Shown here: positions 24,976 through 35,389 of the stretch, piece after piece
How the letters are laid out: each line of letters opens with the position of its first letter
Numbering within the stretch: the first letter of the stretch is position 1
Source: Catenulispora sp. MAP5-51
GTDB taxonomy: Bacteria; Actinomycetota; Actinomycetes; Streptomycetales; Catenulisporaceae
Assembly: GCF_041261205.1 (NCBI RefSeq)
Contig: NZ_JBGCCH010000005.1
Coordinates: 186,001 to 250,000, forward strand
DNA: 64,000 nucleotides
Direction: 5' to 3'
Position numbers and translations under genes: made by a program
Notes under the pieces: generated by a model
Database searches by the model: none
The model's input: only the letters and a program-made list of their open reading frames with translations
Told to the model about the DNA's origin: nothing

Positions 24976-26826
24976 ATGACGGAGACCGCGACTGCGAGCC
25001 GCGCTCAGCGCTTCCGCGCCCGGATCCCGATGCTGCTGGTCTGGTACTGCCGGATCGTGGCGCTGGCCTCGATCCTGTCGGCGCTCTCGCCGCGCACCAA
25101 CGAGCGCATCGACCGGCTGCCGGACTACATCCTGTTCAGCCTGGGCTTCCTGCTCGGCGTGCCCTCGATCGGCTTCGGCGTGCTGATGCTGATGCTGGCC
25201 GCGGCGGTGCGCCGGCGCAAGCGGATCGCCTGGTGGCTGCTGATGGTGCTGGGGCTGTTCGTCGGGCCGCTGGGCTGGCTGGCGATCAGTGCGCTGCTCT
25301 ACAACGTCACCTCCTCCGACCTGCAGCCGCTGGCGCCGCTGATCGTGTCGTTCGTGATCCAGGCGCTGTTCATCGGCCTGGTGATCTGGGCGCGCAAGGA
25401 GTTCTACGCCGTCTTCGACGCCGCCAACTTCCGGCTGGCCCTGGTGGTGCTCGCCGTGTCGCTGGCGCTCTCGACGGTCCTAGGCGTCACCCTGGTGGCC
25501 TGGAACGATGCCAACCCCGCCACCGACCTGGGCGATCAGGCGCTTTACACGCTCAAGGCCGGCATGGCCGGGACCGGGATCTGGTGGTACGACACCGCCG
25601 TGCAGGTGCCGCACTGGGTGGACGTCACGGTCAACCTGATCGGCAGTGTGATGATCCTGGCGGTGGCCTGGGCGCTGTTCCAGCCGCGCCGCGGGACCGT
25701 CCGGCACCAGCCCGAGGACGACGACCGGCTGCGCACCCTGCTGGACAAGTTCGGCGACCAGGACTCGCTGGGCTATTTCAACCTGCGCCGGGACAAGGCG
25801 GTCAAGTGGTCCCCGTCGGGCAAGGCGGCGATCGCCTACCGGCCGGTGGGCGGGGTGTCGCTGGCCTCCGGCGATCCGATCGGCGACATCGAGGCCTGGC
25901 CCGGGGCGATCGAGGCGTGGCTGGCCGAGGCCCGCGAGCACGCGTGGGTCCCGGCGGTGATGGGGTCCTCCGAGGAGGGCGGCAAGGTCCTGGCCCGGTT
26001 CGGCCTGGACGCTGTCGAACTCGGCGACGAGGCGGTGGTCGAGGTCGAGGAGTTCACGCTGGAGGGCCGCGCGATGCGCGTGGTCCGGCAGGCCTACAAC
26101 CGGGTCGAGCGCGCCGGCTACACCACCCGGATCCGGCGCCACGCCGAGATCCCGTCCGAGGAGATGGCGGCCCTGGTGCGCCGGGCCGACGACTGGCGCG
26201 ACGGCAGCGTCGAGCGCGGCTTCTCGATGGCGCTGGGCCGGCTCGGCGATCCGGCGGACGGCCAGTGTGTGATGGTCGAATGCCTGGACGGCGACGGGGC
26301 GCTACGCGCGCTGTTGTCCTTCGTGCCGTGGGGGACCAAGGGGCTCTCGCTGGACCTGATGCGGCGCGAGCGCGGCACCGAGAACGGCCTGGTGGAGTTC
26401 ATGGTCATCGACCTGATCAAGGCCGGCCCGCGGCACGGCGTGGAGCGCGTCTCGCTGAACTTCGCGATGTTCCGCAGCATCTTCGAGCGGGCCGGCCGCA
26501 TCGGGGCCGGGCCGTTCCTCCGCCTGGCCCGGGTGGTGCTGTCGGTGTTCTCGCGCTGGTGGCAGCTGGAGTCGCTGTACCGGGCCAACATGAAGTACCG
26601 GCCGGTGTGGGAGCCGCGCTACCTGTGCTTCCCGAAGGCCCGGGACCTGGCGCGCATCGCCATCGCCGCGGGGCGGGCCGAGGGGTTCCTGGCGTTCCCG
26701 ACGCCGCGGTTCCTGCGGCTGCGCCGCGAGCCGGAGCTGGCGGCGGCCCCGGTGGCCGTGCCGGTGCAGGTCGATCTCCCCGAGTCCCCTGATGAACCGG
26801 GCCCGGAGCAAGAGCGCGAAGCCTGA
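24976..26826 (+). CDS. MprF-like membrane protein with DUF2156 aminoacyl-lipid transferase domain
   Basis: 616 residues. About seven hydrophobic helices lie within residues 18-235. A cytoplasmic DUF2156/LPG-synthase domain follows (about 255-580), with landmarks G-Y-F-N-L-R, A-I-A-Y-R-P-V-G-G, G-D-P-I-G and S-L-N-F-A-M-F-R. The family transfers lysine or another amino acid from tRNA to phosphatidylglycerol, altering surface charge and resistance to cationic peptides. There is no lysyl-tRNA synthetase domain, unlike mycobacterial LysX. ATG 24976 is fixed by GGAGGTAAGG. It is divergent from the peptidoglycan-binding pair. The amino acid used is unknown. Confidence 0.8.
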   Translation: MTETATASRAQRFRARIPMLLVWYCRIVALASILSALSPRTNERIDRLPDYILFSLGFLLGVPSIGFGVLMLMLAAAVRRRKRIAWWLLMVLGLFVGPLGWLAISALLYNVTSSDLQPLAPLIVSFVIQALFIGLVIWARKEFYAVFDAANFRLALVVLAVSLALSTVLGVTLVAWNDANPATDLGDQALYTLKAGMAGTGIWWYDTAVQVPHWVDVTVNLIGSVMILAVAWALFQPRRGTVRHQPEDDDRLRTLLDKFGDQDSLGYFNLRRDKAVKWSPSGKAAIAYRPVGGVSLASGDPIGDIEAWPGAIEAWLAEAREHAWVPAVMGSSEEGGKVLARFGLDAVELGDEAVVEVEEFTLEGRAMRVVRQAYNRVERAGYTTRIRRHAEIPSEEMAALVRRADDWRDGSVERGFSMALGRLGDPADGQCVMVECLDGDGALRALLSFVPWGTKGLSLDLMRRERGTENGLVEFMVIDLIKAGPRHGVERVSLNFAMFRSIFERAGRIGAGPFLRLARVVLSVFSRWWQLESLYRANMKYRPVWEPRYLCFPKARDLARIAIAAGRAEGFLAFPTPRFLRLRREPELAAAPVAVPVQVDLPESPDEPGPEQEREA

Positions 26827-26921
26827 ACATTTATACGACGCACATATATACAGAGAGAGCAGAGAGAGCTGTCGCGCACAGCACTGCTGACAGCGAAGCT
26901 ACCGAGTAGTAGCTTTCCGCT
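26827..26921. promoter_or_regulatory. AT-rich spacer with two inverted repeats
   Basis: This spacer is unusually AT-rich for the window (TTTATA, CATATATA). It contains GCTGTC/GACAGC (26868-26873 / 26889-26894) and AGCTAC/GTAGCT (26897-26902 / 26909-26914). The latter ends 7 bp before the GTG start of the next gene. It is probably promoter and operator for that gene. Confidence 0.4.
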
Positions 26922-27614
26922 GTGCCCCTCACCCTGACCCTGCTCACCCTCGTGGCCGCGATCGCCGACTGGACCGCCGTCTCGCGCCGGACCATGGACC
27001 CGGCCTCGCCGGGAGCGCGGCGCGCGGAGTACGCCGCCAAGCCGCTGACCATGGTCCTGCTGATCGGCGCGGCCCTGGCCATCGCGGACGCCCACGACAC
27101 CCCGGCCCACCTGCTGGTCACCATGGTCGCGGCGCTGGTCCTGAGCCTGGTCGGCGACGTCTTCCTGATGCTGCCGGAGGACTCCCCGTCCGCCGACCGG
27201 AACTTCGTGCTCGGCCTGGGCGCCTTCCTGCTCGCGCACGTCGCCTACATCGCGGCCTTCGTCCGGCTGCACGCGCACGGCGGCTACGCGATCTCCTTCG
27301 TCATCACCGGTCTGGTCCTGGCCGGCGCGATGTTCGCGACCGTGGGTCTGCGCGTCCAGCGAGCGGCCGCCGAGGAGGACCCGGCTCTGGGCGTCCCGGT
27401 GCTGGCCTACGTCAGCGTCATCTCGCTGATGGTGGTCGCGGCCTGGTGGACCGGCGATCTGCGCATCATCCCCGGCGCGCTGCTGTTCGCGGTGTCGGAC
27501 GCGATGATCGGGTGGACCCGGTTCGTCCGCAAGGACTGGGAGCTCGACGTGCCGATCATCGTCACGTACCACCTTGCGCAGATCCTGCTGGTCCTGGGAC
27601 TGGTCCGCAGGTAG
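26922..27614 (+). CDS. YhhN/TMEM86-family membrane protein (lysoplasmalogenase-like)
   Basis: 230 residues with about seven or eight membrane helices. Family landmarks are the Lys in A-A-K-P-L-T, L-S-L-V-G-D-V-F-L-M-L-P, L-G-L-G-A-F-L-L-A-H-V-A-Y and the late S-D-A-M-I-G-W. Characterised relatives cleave vinyl-ether lysophospholipids; bacterial substrates are mostly unproven. It starts at GTG 26922 without a clear ribosome site. Its place after an MprF-like lipid enzyme fits a membrane-lipid role. Confidence 0.8.
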   Translation: MPLTLTLLTLVAAIADWTAVSRRTMDPASPGARRAEYAAKPLTMVLLIGAALAIADAHDTPAHLLVTMVAALVLSLVGDVFLMLPEDSPSADRNFVLGLGAFLLAHVAYIAAFVRLHAHGGYAISFVITGLVLAGAMFATVGLRVQRAAAEEDPALGVPVLAYVSVISLMVVAAWWTGDLRIIPGALLFAVSDAMIGWTRFVRKDWELDVPIIVTYHLAQILLVLGLVRR

Positions 27615-27640
27615 GGCGGATATCGCCAGGCCGTCGCTGG

Positions 27641-27646
27641 TACCCT
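27641..27646 (+). promoter_or_regulatory. Candidate -10 for the leuS leader transcript
   Basis: TACCCT lies six bases before the leader-peptide ATG, so transcription would begin at or next to the start codon. No clear -35 was found. Confidence 0.35.
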
Positions 27647-27652
27647 TGAGGC

Positions 27653-27691
27653 ATGCGGGCTGTGACGCTGCTTCTTAGTTCGCCGCGCTGA
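27653..27691 (+). CDS. leuS leader peptide (12 residues, three consecutive Leu)
   Basis: ATG-to-TGA frame encoding M-R-A-V-T-L-L-L-S-S-P-R, ending inside a hairpin arm. The Leu codons are CTG-CTT-CTT; CTT is rare in this GC-rich DNA and should slow ribosomes when charged leucyl-tRNA is low. It lies 139 bp before leuS and 40 bp before an intrinsic terminator, the classic attenuator layout. It is short, so existence as a translated peptide is inferred from the context. Confidence 0.65.
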   Translation: MRAVTLLLSSPR

Positions 27692-27755
27692 AACAGGACG
27701 GGGCCGCCCAAGGCTCCGGTCAGCGCGGCTCCCCTCCATGCGCGAGGGGCTTTTT
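27682..27755 (+). promoter_or_regulatory. leuS attenuator: pause hairpin plus intrinsic terminator
   Basis: Hairpin 1 pairs GCCGCGCTGA (27682-27691, overlapping the leader stop) with TCAGCGCGGC (27720-27729), and has an inner stem CGGGGCC (27699-27705) / GGCTCCG (27712-27718) with one G-U. The terminator pairs CCCCTC (27731-27736) with GAGGGG (27744-27749), followed by TTTTT at 27751-27755 after one C. GGGG at 27700-27703 could alternatively pair with CCCC of the terminator as an antiterminator. Confidence 0.65.
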
Positions 27756-27829
27756 CATTTCCAGCGCGGACCTTCATGACAGACCCAGACTTGATTCTGA
27801 CCAGACGTATCTTGAGGACTGAGACGACG

Positions 27830-30706
<2,877 letters not shown>

Positions 30707-30721
30707 GTTCTGCTTCTCACG

Positions 30722-30760
30722 GCCCGGTGCCGACCGCTTCGGCGGTCAGTGCCGGGCTTT
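30722..30760 (+). terminator. Intrinsic terminator after leuS
   Basis: A 16-bp stem (30722-30737 with 30742-30757, one mismatch and two G-U) is capped by a TTCG tetraloop and followed by TTTCTC. It lies between leuS and a convergent gene. Confidence 0.8.
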
Positions 30761-30783
30761 CTCGCGCGCGGCGGCGGGGGAAT

Positions 30784-31506
30784 TCAGCCGTGTCGCGGTG
30801 GAGTGCTGGGGAGCCGGTGGACCTGGTCCTCCGGCGGCACGGCCGGTTTGGCGCCGATCGGTCGGCCGAAGCTGTGGAGGTCGGTCCGAGAACGGCAGTA
30901 CACCGGCTTGGTGCCGCACGTGGTCATGCCGCGGTTCCTCACGTGCAGGCCGAGGAGCTCGCCGTCGTCGGCAGCCGTCGTCACCGTCACCGTATGACCA
31001 CTGACGCGGTGGTCGCGGACCCAGGCGGCGATCTTCCGCGCCCGCGGATCGTCGACGGCGGCCAGGTCGTCGAAGGCGAAGCGGTGGACGGCCGCCTCCC
31101 GGTCGCCGACGGTGGTGATGCGTTCGGTTTGGGCCCGCCACCCCATACGGATCAGGACAGGCAGGTCTTCCCGCAAGTCGCCGCCGCCTTCGCAGGGCGT
31201 CGAGAAGGCGATCCAGGCCTTCCCGGTGTGGGCCTGCTCGCGTTCCGAAGCCGCCCGGTAGCCGACGCCGTCGACGGTGAAGCCGGTCATGACCCGCTTG
31301 CCTTCGAGCTCGTGCTGCCAAAGGCTGTAGGCACCGGCCGTGTCGGACTCGCTGACGGAACTCGTGTCGCGGCCGCTGTGGCGCAGGTCTTTCATCCCGC
31401 TGCGGCTCTGATACGTCGTGATGCCCTCCATCGCCGTGGCTATACGCTCGCGGAGTTGCTGATCGATGTCAGGACTCCGCCGAGTCGAGAACGGGAACCG
31501 AAGCAT
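30784..31506 (-). CDS. Hypothetical protein
   Basis: 240 residues, no recognised domain. It appears soluble, with no signal peptide or membrane helix. Landmarks are a C-E-G-G-G-D motif, F-A-F-D-D-L, and a late pair of Cys around T-C-G-T-K-P-V-Y-C. The start ATG 31506 overlaps the end of the MFS gene by 38 bp on the same strand, suggesting translational coupling; ATG 31431 is an alternative that removes the overlap. Role unknown. Confidence 0.5.
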   Translation of the reverse strand: MLRFPFSTRRSPDIDQQLRERIATAMEGITTYQSRSGMKDLRHSGRDTSSVSESDTAGAYSLWQHELEGKRVMTGFTVDGVGYRAASEREQAHTGKAWIAFSTPCEGGGDLREDLPVLIRMGWRAQTERITTVGDREAAVHRFAFDDLAAVDDPRARKIAAWVRDHRVSGHTVTVTTAADDGELLGLHVRNRGMTTCGTKPVYCRSRTDLHSFGRPIGAKPAVPPEDQVHRLPSTPPRHG

Positions 31507-32743
31507 GGCGTGACAGTATCCCGGACCGGCGCGGCAGGAGCAGCGGTGTCGCCAGCAACAGCGCGCCGGCCAGGGCGAGGCCGAAGCGGGGGCTCGTCAC
31601 CGTCGCGATCAGGCCCCACAAGGCGGTGGCCGCCGCGATCGTGGTCTTGGAGGTGATCGACCACGCCGACAGGACTCTGGTGACGTTGTCCGTCCCCGCG
31701 TGTTCCAGGCGGTGGGTCGCCAGAACGGGGGCGTAGACGCTGATGGTGGTGATCAGGCCCAGCTCCACCACGATCACCAGGGCCAGGCCGGGCAGGCCGC
31801 GGCCCACGAAGGCCAGCCCGATCGGCCAGAGCGCGCGCACCGTGCCGGCGGTGCGCAGGATCGCGGCGCGGCCGTAGCGGGCGACCAGATGTGGGGCCAA
31901 GCGGGAGCCGAGCAGGCCGCCGAGGCAGGGGACGGCGAAGGCCAGGCCGTACTCCCAGGGCGGGAAGCCGAGGCGGCCGAGCATCAGGATGCTGAGCAGC
32001 GGTTCGCCGGCCATGATCAGCGCGTTGACCGCTGCGCTGTTGAAGAACAGGGGGCGCAGGGTCGGGTCGCCGAGGATGTGGCGCCAGCCGGCGACGAGGT
32101 CGGCGGCGCGCAGGCCGGAGGTGCGCTCGCGTTTGTCCACGTGCTCGCTGTCCGGCCCGATCGCGCGGATCCCGAGTGCCGACAGCAGGTAGCTCACCGC
32201 GTCCGCCACAACGGTCGTCACCGGCCCCAGCAGGGCGAACGCCGCACCGCCCAGCGGCGGCCCGATCACGACCGCCGACCACTGCGTCGACTCGAACCGG
32301 CCGTTGGCGGCCAGCAGGTCCTCGCGCGGGAGCAGCGACCTCAGATACGCGCCGCTGGCCGCCGTGAACGTGATGTCCGCCGCCCCCACGACCACCGACA
32401 CCACCAGCATCTGGGCGAAGCTCAGCACGCCGAAGCCGTACGCCACCGGGATCGTCAGCAGCGCGCCGAAGCGCAGCAGGTCCATGGCCATCATCACCGG
32501 CCGCTTGCGCCGGAACTCCACCCACGGCCCCAGCGGCACCGCCACCAGCGCCCCGACCGCCGCGCCGGACGCCGACAGTGCCGCGACCTGTGCCGGGCCG
32601 GCGTGCAGCACCCGGATGAGGATCAGCGAGAAGGCGTTGAAGGCGAAGTAGGTTCCCAGGGTGCTGATCGCGTAGGCGGACCACAGCCAGGCGAACGGCC
32701 GCCCCAGCCTGCGTCCGCCGGTCCCCTTCGATCCCTCCGCCAT
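31469..32743 (-). CDS. MFS transporter (drug/siderophore exporter type)
   Basis: 424 residues with about 12 membrane helices and a central cytoplasmic loop. After helix 2 the loop has P-L-G-P-W-V-E-F-R-R-K-R-P-V, a form of the MFS motif A region. It most resembles the EntS-like exporter branch. The start ATG 32743 has GGAAGGG upstream; ATG 32773 is possible but would overlap an operator-like repeat. The divergent LysR gene probably regulates it. Substrate unknown. Confidence 0.85.
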   Translation of the reverse strand: MAEGSKGTGGRRLGRPFAWLWSAYAISTLGTYFAFNAFSLILIRVLHAGPAQVAALSASGAAVGALVAVPLGPWVEFRRKRPVMMAMDLLRFGALLTIPVAYGFGVLSFAQMLVVSVVVGAADITFTAASGAYLRSLLPREDLLAANGRFESTQWSAVVIGPPLGGAAFALLGPVTTVVADAVSYLLSALGIRAIGPDSEHVDKRERTSGLRAADLVAGWRHILGDPTLRPLFFNSAAVNALIMAGEPLLSILMLGRLGFPPWEYGLAFAVPCLGGLLGSRLAPHLVARYGRAAILRTAGTVRALWPIGLAFVGRGLPGLALVIVVELGLITTISVYAPVLATHRLEHAGTDNVTRVLSAWSITSKTTIAAATALWGLIATVTSPRFGLALAGALLLATPLLLPRRSGILSRHASVPVLDSAES

Positions 32744-32765
32744 CCCCGCGCCCTTCCACCCGTCC

Positions 32766-32780
32766 ACAACCATCGGCTGA
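32766..32780. promoter_or_regulatory. Operator half-match in the MFS promoter
   Basis: ACAACCATCGGCTGA matches 12 of 15 positions of the palindromic ACAACCATCGGTTGT at 32840-32854. It lies 23 bp before the MFS start, as expected for a second LysR contact. Confidence 0.45.
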
Positions 32781-32839
32781 CCACGGCATCCAATCCGGGA
32801 GCTGAATCCCAGGTCAAACAACCAGAAGGGGCCCCGGAC

Positions 32840-32854
32840 ACAACCATCGGTTGT
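32840..32854. promoter_or_regulatory. LysR-type palindromic operator
   Basis: ACAACC-ATC-GGTTGT is a perfect inverted repeat located 20-34 bp before the LysR start, suited to autoregulation and to activation of the divergent MFS gene. A -10-like TAGGCT follows at 32860-32865, eight bases before the ATG. Confidence 0.6.
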
Positions 32855-32873
32855 GTGGCTAGGCTGGGCGGCC

Positions 32874-33797
32874 ATGGACCTCGAAGCCGTGCGCACCTTC
32901 GTCGCCGCCGCCGACACCGGACGCTTCCAGGACGCCGCGAACGACCTCGCGGTCACCCAGCAGGCGGTGTCCAAGCGCATCGCCGGGCTGGAGAGGGAAC
33001 TCGCGGTGCGCCTGTTCACCCGCACGGCGCGCGGTGCCCAGCTCACCATCGACGGCCAGGCGTTCCTGCCCCACGCCAGGGCCCTGATCCAGGCCGAGGA
33101 GCGGGCGATCGCCTCGGTGCGGCCGGGGCGGCGCGCGCTGCGGGTGGACGTCATCATCATGCGCAGCGCGATGTCGGTGCTGCTGCGCCGGTTCCACGAG
33201 GCGCGGCCGGAGGTGGACCTGGACGTGGTCACGCTGTTCGACGCCGACACGGCGCTGGCCGCCGTGCAGACCGGGACGATCGACGCCACGTTCCGGTACG
33301 TCGCGCCGACGCGCCGCCTGCCGGCCGGCATCGAGGCCGCCCGGGTCCTCGACGAGCGGCTGGACCTGCTGGTCGGGCCGCGGCACCCGCTGGCCGGGGC
33401 GCGGACCGTGACGCTCGCGCAGCTGGTCGGGCACCGCATCTGGATCCCGGGGCTGGTCCCCGGCGTCGAGTGGGCGCTGTACTACGACGACCTGGCGGCG
33501 GAGTTCGGGCTGTCCATCGACGGCCTAGGGCCGCACTTCGGCAGCGACCACCTCATGGACGTCATCGCAGAGTCCTCCGACGTCGCCTCGCTGGTCGGGG
33601 AGAAACCGCGGCTGGCCTGGTCCGACGGGCACGACCTGCGCCGGATCCCGGTGGTCGGGCCGACGCCGGTGTATCCGCACTCACTCCTTTGGCGGACCGA
33701 GAACGCCCATCCCGCGCTGGCGATGCTGCGCAGGCACCTTGCCGCGACGGGGCAGCCGACGGGGGCCGCCGGGTCGTGGACGCCGGCCGGGGCTTGA
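32874..33797 (+). CDS. LysR-family transcriptional regulator
   Basis: 307 residues. The LysR helix-turn-helix is at the N-terminus (M-D-L-E-A-V-R-T-F-V, A-V-T-Q-Q-A-V-S-K-R-I-A-G-L-E, L-F-T-R-T-A-R-G), and the effector-binding domain follows from about residue 88. ATG 32874 is the natural family start; an upstream GTG at 32853 lies in the operator. TAGGCT eight bases upstream suggests a leaderless mRNA. It is divergent from the MFS exporter. Confidence 0.9.
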   Translation: MDLEAVRTFVAAADTGRFQDAANDLAVTQQAVSKRIAGLERELAVRLFTRTARGAQLTIDGQAFLPHARALIQAEERAIASVRPGRRALRVDVIIMRSAMSVLLRRFHEARPEVDLDVVTLFDADTALAAVQTGTIDATFRYVAPTRRLPAGIEAARVLDERLDLLVGPRHPLAGARTVTLAQLVGHRIWIPGLVPGVEWALYYDDLAAEFGLSIDGLGPHFGSDHLMDVIAESSDVASLVGEKPRLAWSDGHDLRRIPVVGPTPVYPHSLLWRTENAHPALAMLRRHLAATGQPTGAAGSWTPAGA

Positions 33798-33876
33798 GCA
33801 CCTGATCGCGGCTCCGATCGGCCTTCGACGGCTGCGGCCTTCGAGGGCTCTTGCGGCCCTGACCGGCCCTCGGCCC

Positions 33877-34728
33877 TCAGCGCGGCGCGACGACCACCCC
33901 GAGCACACCCGGCCCGACGTGCGCGCCGATGACCGCGCCGACCTCGCACACCGTCACGCCGGTCAGGCCCGGCAGGCGGTCGCGCAGCCGGGCGGCCAGC
34001 GCCTCGGCGCGCTCGGCGGCGTCGAGGTGCTGGACGGCGATCTCCACCGAGCCGCCGTCGCCGCCGGCCCGCTCGACCGCGATCTCCTCCAGGCGCGCGA
34101 TGGCCTTGGCCGAGGTGCGCACCTTCTCCAGCGGCTCGACACGGCCGTCGGCCATGTGCAGCAGCGGCTTCATCGCCAGGGCCGAGCCGAGCAGGGCCCG
34201 GGCCGAGCCGATGCGCCCGCCGCGCCGCAGGTACTCCAGGGTGTGGACGTAGAAGAACGCGGAGGCGGTCGCCGAGCGCTTGGCGGCGATGTCGGCCACC
34301 GCGTCCAGGTCGTGCTCCCCGTCCCGGCCCGCCTCGGCCGCCGCCAGGACGGCGAAGCCCAGCGCCATGCCGATGGTCCGGCTGTCCAGGACCCGCACCG
34401 GGATCGGCGAGTCCTTCGCGGCCAGCTCCGCCGACTCCAGCGTCGCCGACAACTCGGCGGAGATGTGCAGCGACACCACCCCCTCGGCCCCGGCCTCGGC
34501 CGCGGCCCGGTACGCGGCGGCGAAGTCCTCCGGCGAGGGACGCGACGTCGTGGCGGTCTCGTGCCCCCGCAGCGCCGCCACCAGCAGCTCGCCGGTCGCG
34601 GGATCCGCCTCGCTGTGCGGCGCGCCGCGCACGATCACCTCCAGCGGGACCGCCCTGACCCCGTACGCCGCCGCCACCTCCGCGGACAGACAGGCCGTGG
34701 AGTCGGTGACGAGCGCGATGCGGGACAT
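33877..34728 (-). CDS. DegV-family fatty-acid-binding protein
   Basis: 283 residues. DegV signatures include V-T-D-S-T-A-C-L near the N-terminus, T-S-R-P-S-P-E-D-F, S-L-H-I-S-A-E-L-S-A-T, D-S-R-T-I-G-M-A-L-G and Y-L-R-R-G-G-R-I-G. DegV/FakB-type proteins bind fatty acids, in Firmicutes for FakA kinase; no FakA partner is seen here. The gene begins nine bases after a TATAAC -10 element (34738-34743), so a leaderless mRNA is likely. Confidence 0.85.
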   Translation of the reverse strand: MSRIALVTDSTACLSAEVAAAYGVRAVPLEVIVRGAPHSEADPATGELLVAALRGHETATTSRPSPEDFAAAYRAAAEAGAEGVVSLHISAELSATLESAELAAKDSPIPVRVLDSRTIGMALGFAVLAAAEAGRDGEHDLDAVADIAAKRSATASAFFYVHTLEYLRRGGRIGSARALLGSALAMKPLLHMADGRVEPLEKVRTSAKAIARLEEIAVERAGGDGGSVEIAVQHLDAAERAEALAARLRDRLPGLTGVTVCEVGAVIGAHVGPGVLGVVVAPR

Positions 34729-34848
34729 AAGGCCGAGGTTATAGGCAGGTGGCGTCAGGGCAAATGGGCGGGAGTCGGAACGGGGGACAGGCCGGCCGAC
34801 GCCCATAATCAACTGCCGCACACGCCCGCGCCCACCACAATGCGTTCC

Positions 34849-35259
34849 ATGACGCACGACAAGCTCACCCTCATCAACCCCCCGGGCCTGCACCCCACCG
34901 ACGGCTACGCCCACGTCACCATCGCCCCCGCAGGCCGCACCGCCCACCTGGCCGGCCTGTGCCCCCTCGACGCCGAGGAGAAGCTGGTCGGCCCCGGCCT
35001 GGACGCGCAGATCGACCAGCTGGTCGCGAACGGCCTGGCGGTCCTGGCGGCCGCCGGCGCGCGCCCGGAGGACGTGGTGCGCTCGGTGGTCTACGTGGTC
35101 AGCGACCAGAGCACGGTACTGGCGGCGGCCTGGAAGCGCCTCACGGCCTCAGCCCTCGGGCCCGCGTTCCGGACGGCGGGCACGCTGCTCGGGGTCGCGG
35201 CGCTCGGGTATGGCGGGCAACTGGTGGAGGTGGATCTGACGGCGGCGCTGGAGGGCTGA
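34849..35259 (+). CDS. Rid-family (RidA/YjgF-like) protein
   Basis: 136 residues. The fold signatures are N-P-P-G-L near the N-terminus, A-G-L-C-P-L-D in place of S-G-Q, A-Q-I-D-Q-L-V-A-N-G-L, and a C-terminal P-A-F-R-T-A-G-T...V-E-V-D. RidA enzymes hydrolyse reactive enamines and imines; the exact subfamily here is not RidA proper, so the activity is unsure. ATG 34849 is used; ATG 34840 is an alternative. It is divergent from degV. Confidence 0.75.
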   Translation: MTHDKLTLINPPGLHPTDGYAHVTIAPAGRTAHLAGLCPLDAEEKLVGPGLDAQIDQLVANGLAVLAAAGARPEDVVRSVVYVVSDQSTVLAAAWKRLTASALGPAFRTAGTLLGVAALGYGGQLVEVDLTAALEG

Positions 35260-35273
35260 GAGGGGCGTGCTGA

Positions 35274-35300
35274 GGCGAGCGTGCTGAGGCGGGCAAGGCA
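35274..35300. repeat. Short tandem duplication
   Basis: GCGTGCTGAGGCG occurs twice in succession just after the Rid gene (near 35265-35292). No function is evident. Confidence 0.4.
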
Positions 35301-35302
35301 AG

Positions 35303-35327
35303 AGCCCGGCGCTTTGCACGCCGGGCT
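35303..35327. terminator. Bidirectional terminator between Rid and Cys-rich genes
   Basis: AGCCCGGCG (35303-35311) and CGCCGGGCT (35319-35327) form a perfect 9-bp stem with a 7-nt loop between two convergent genes. Confidence 0.65.
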
Positions 35328-35389
35328 CCATGCCGCTTGCTGCTGCCAGCCGGGCCCTGTGTCGCTGTCTCAGCCGCTGTGAGCTGATA

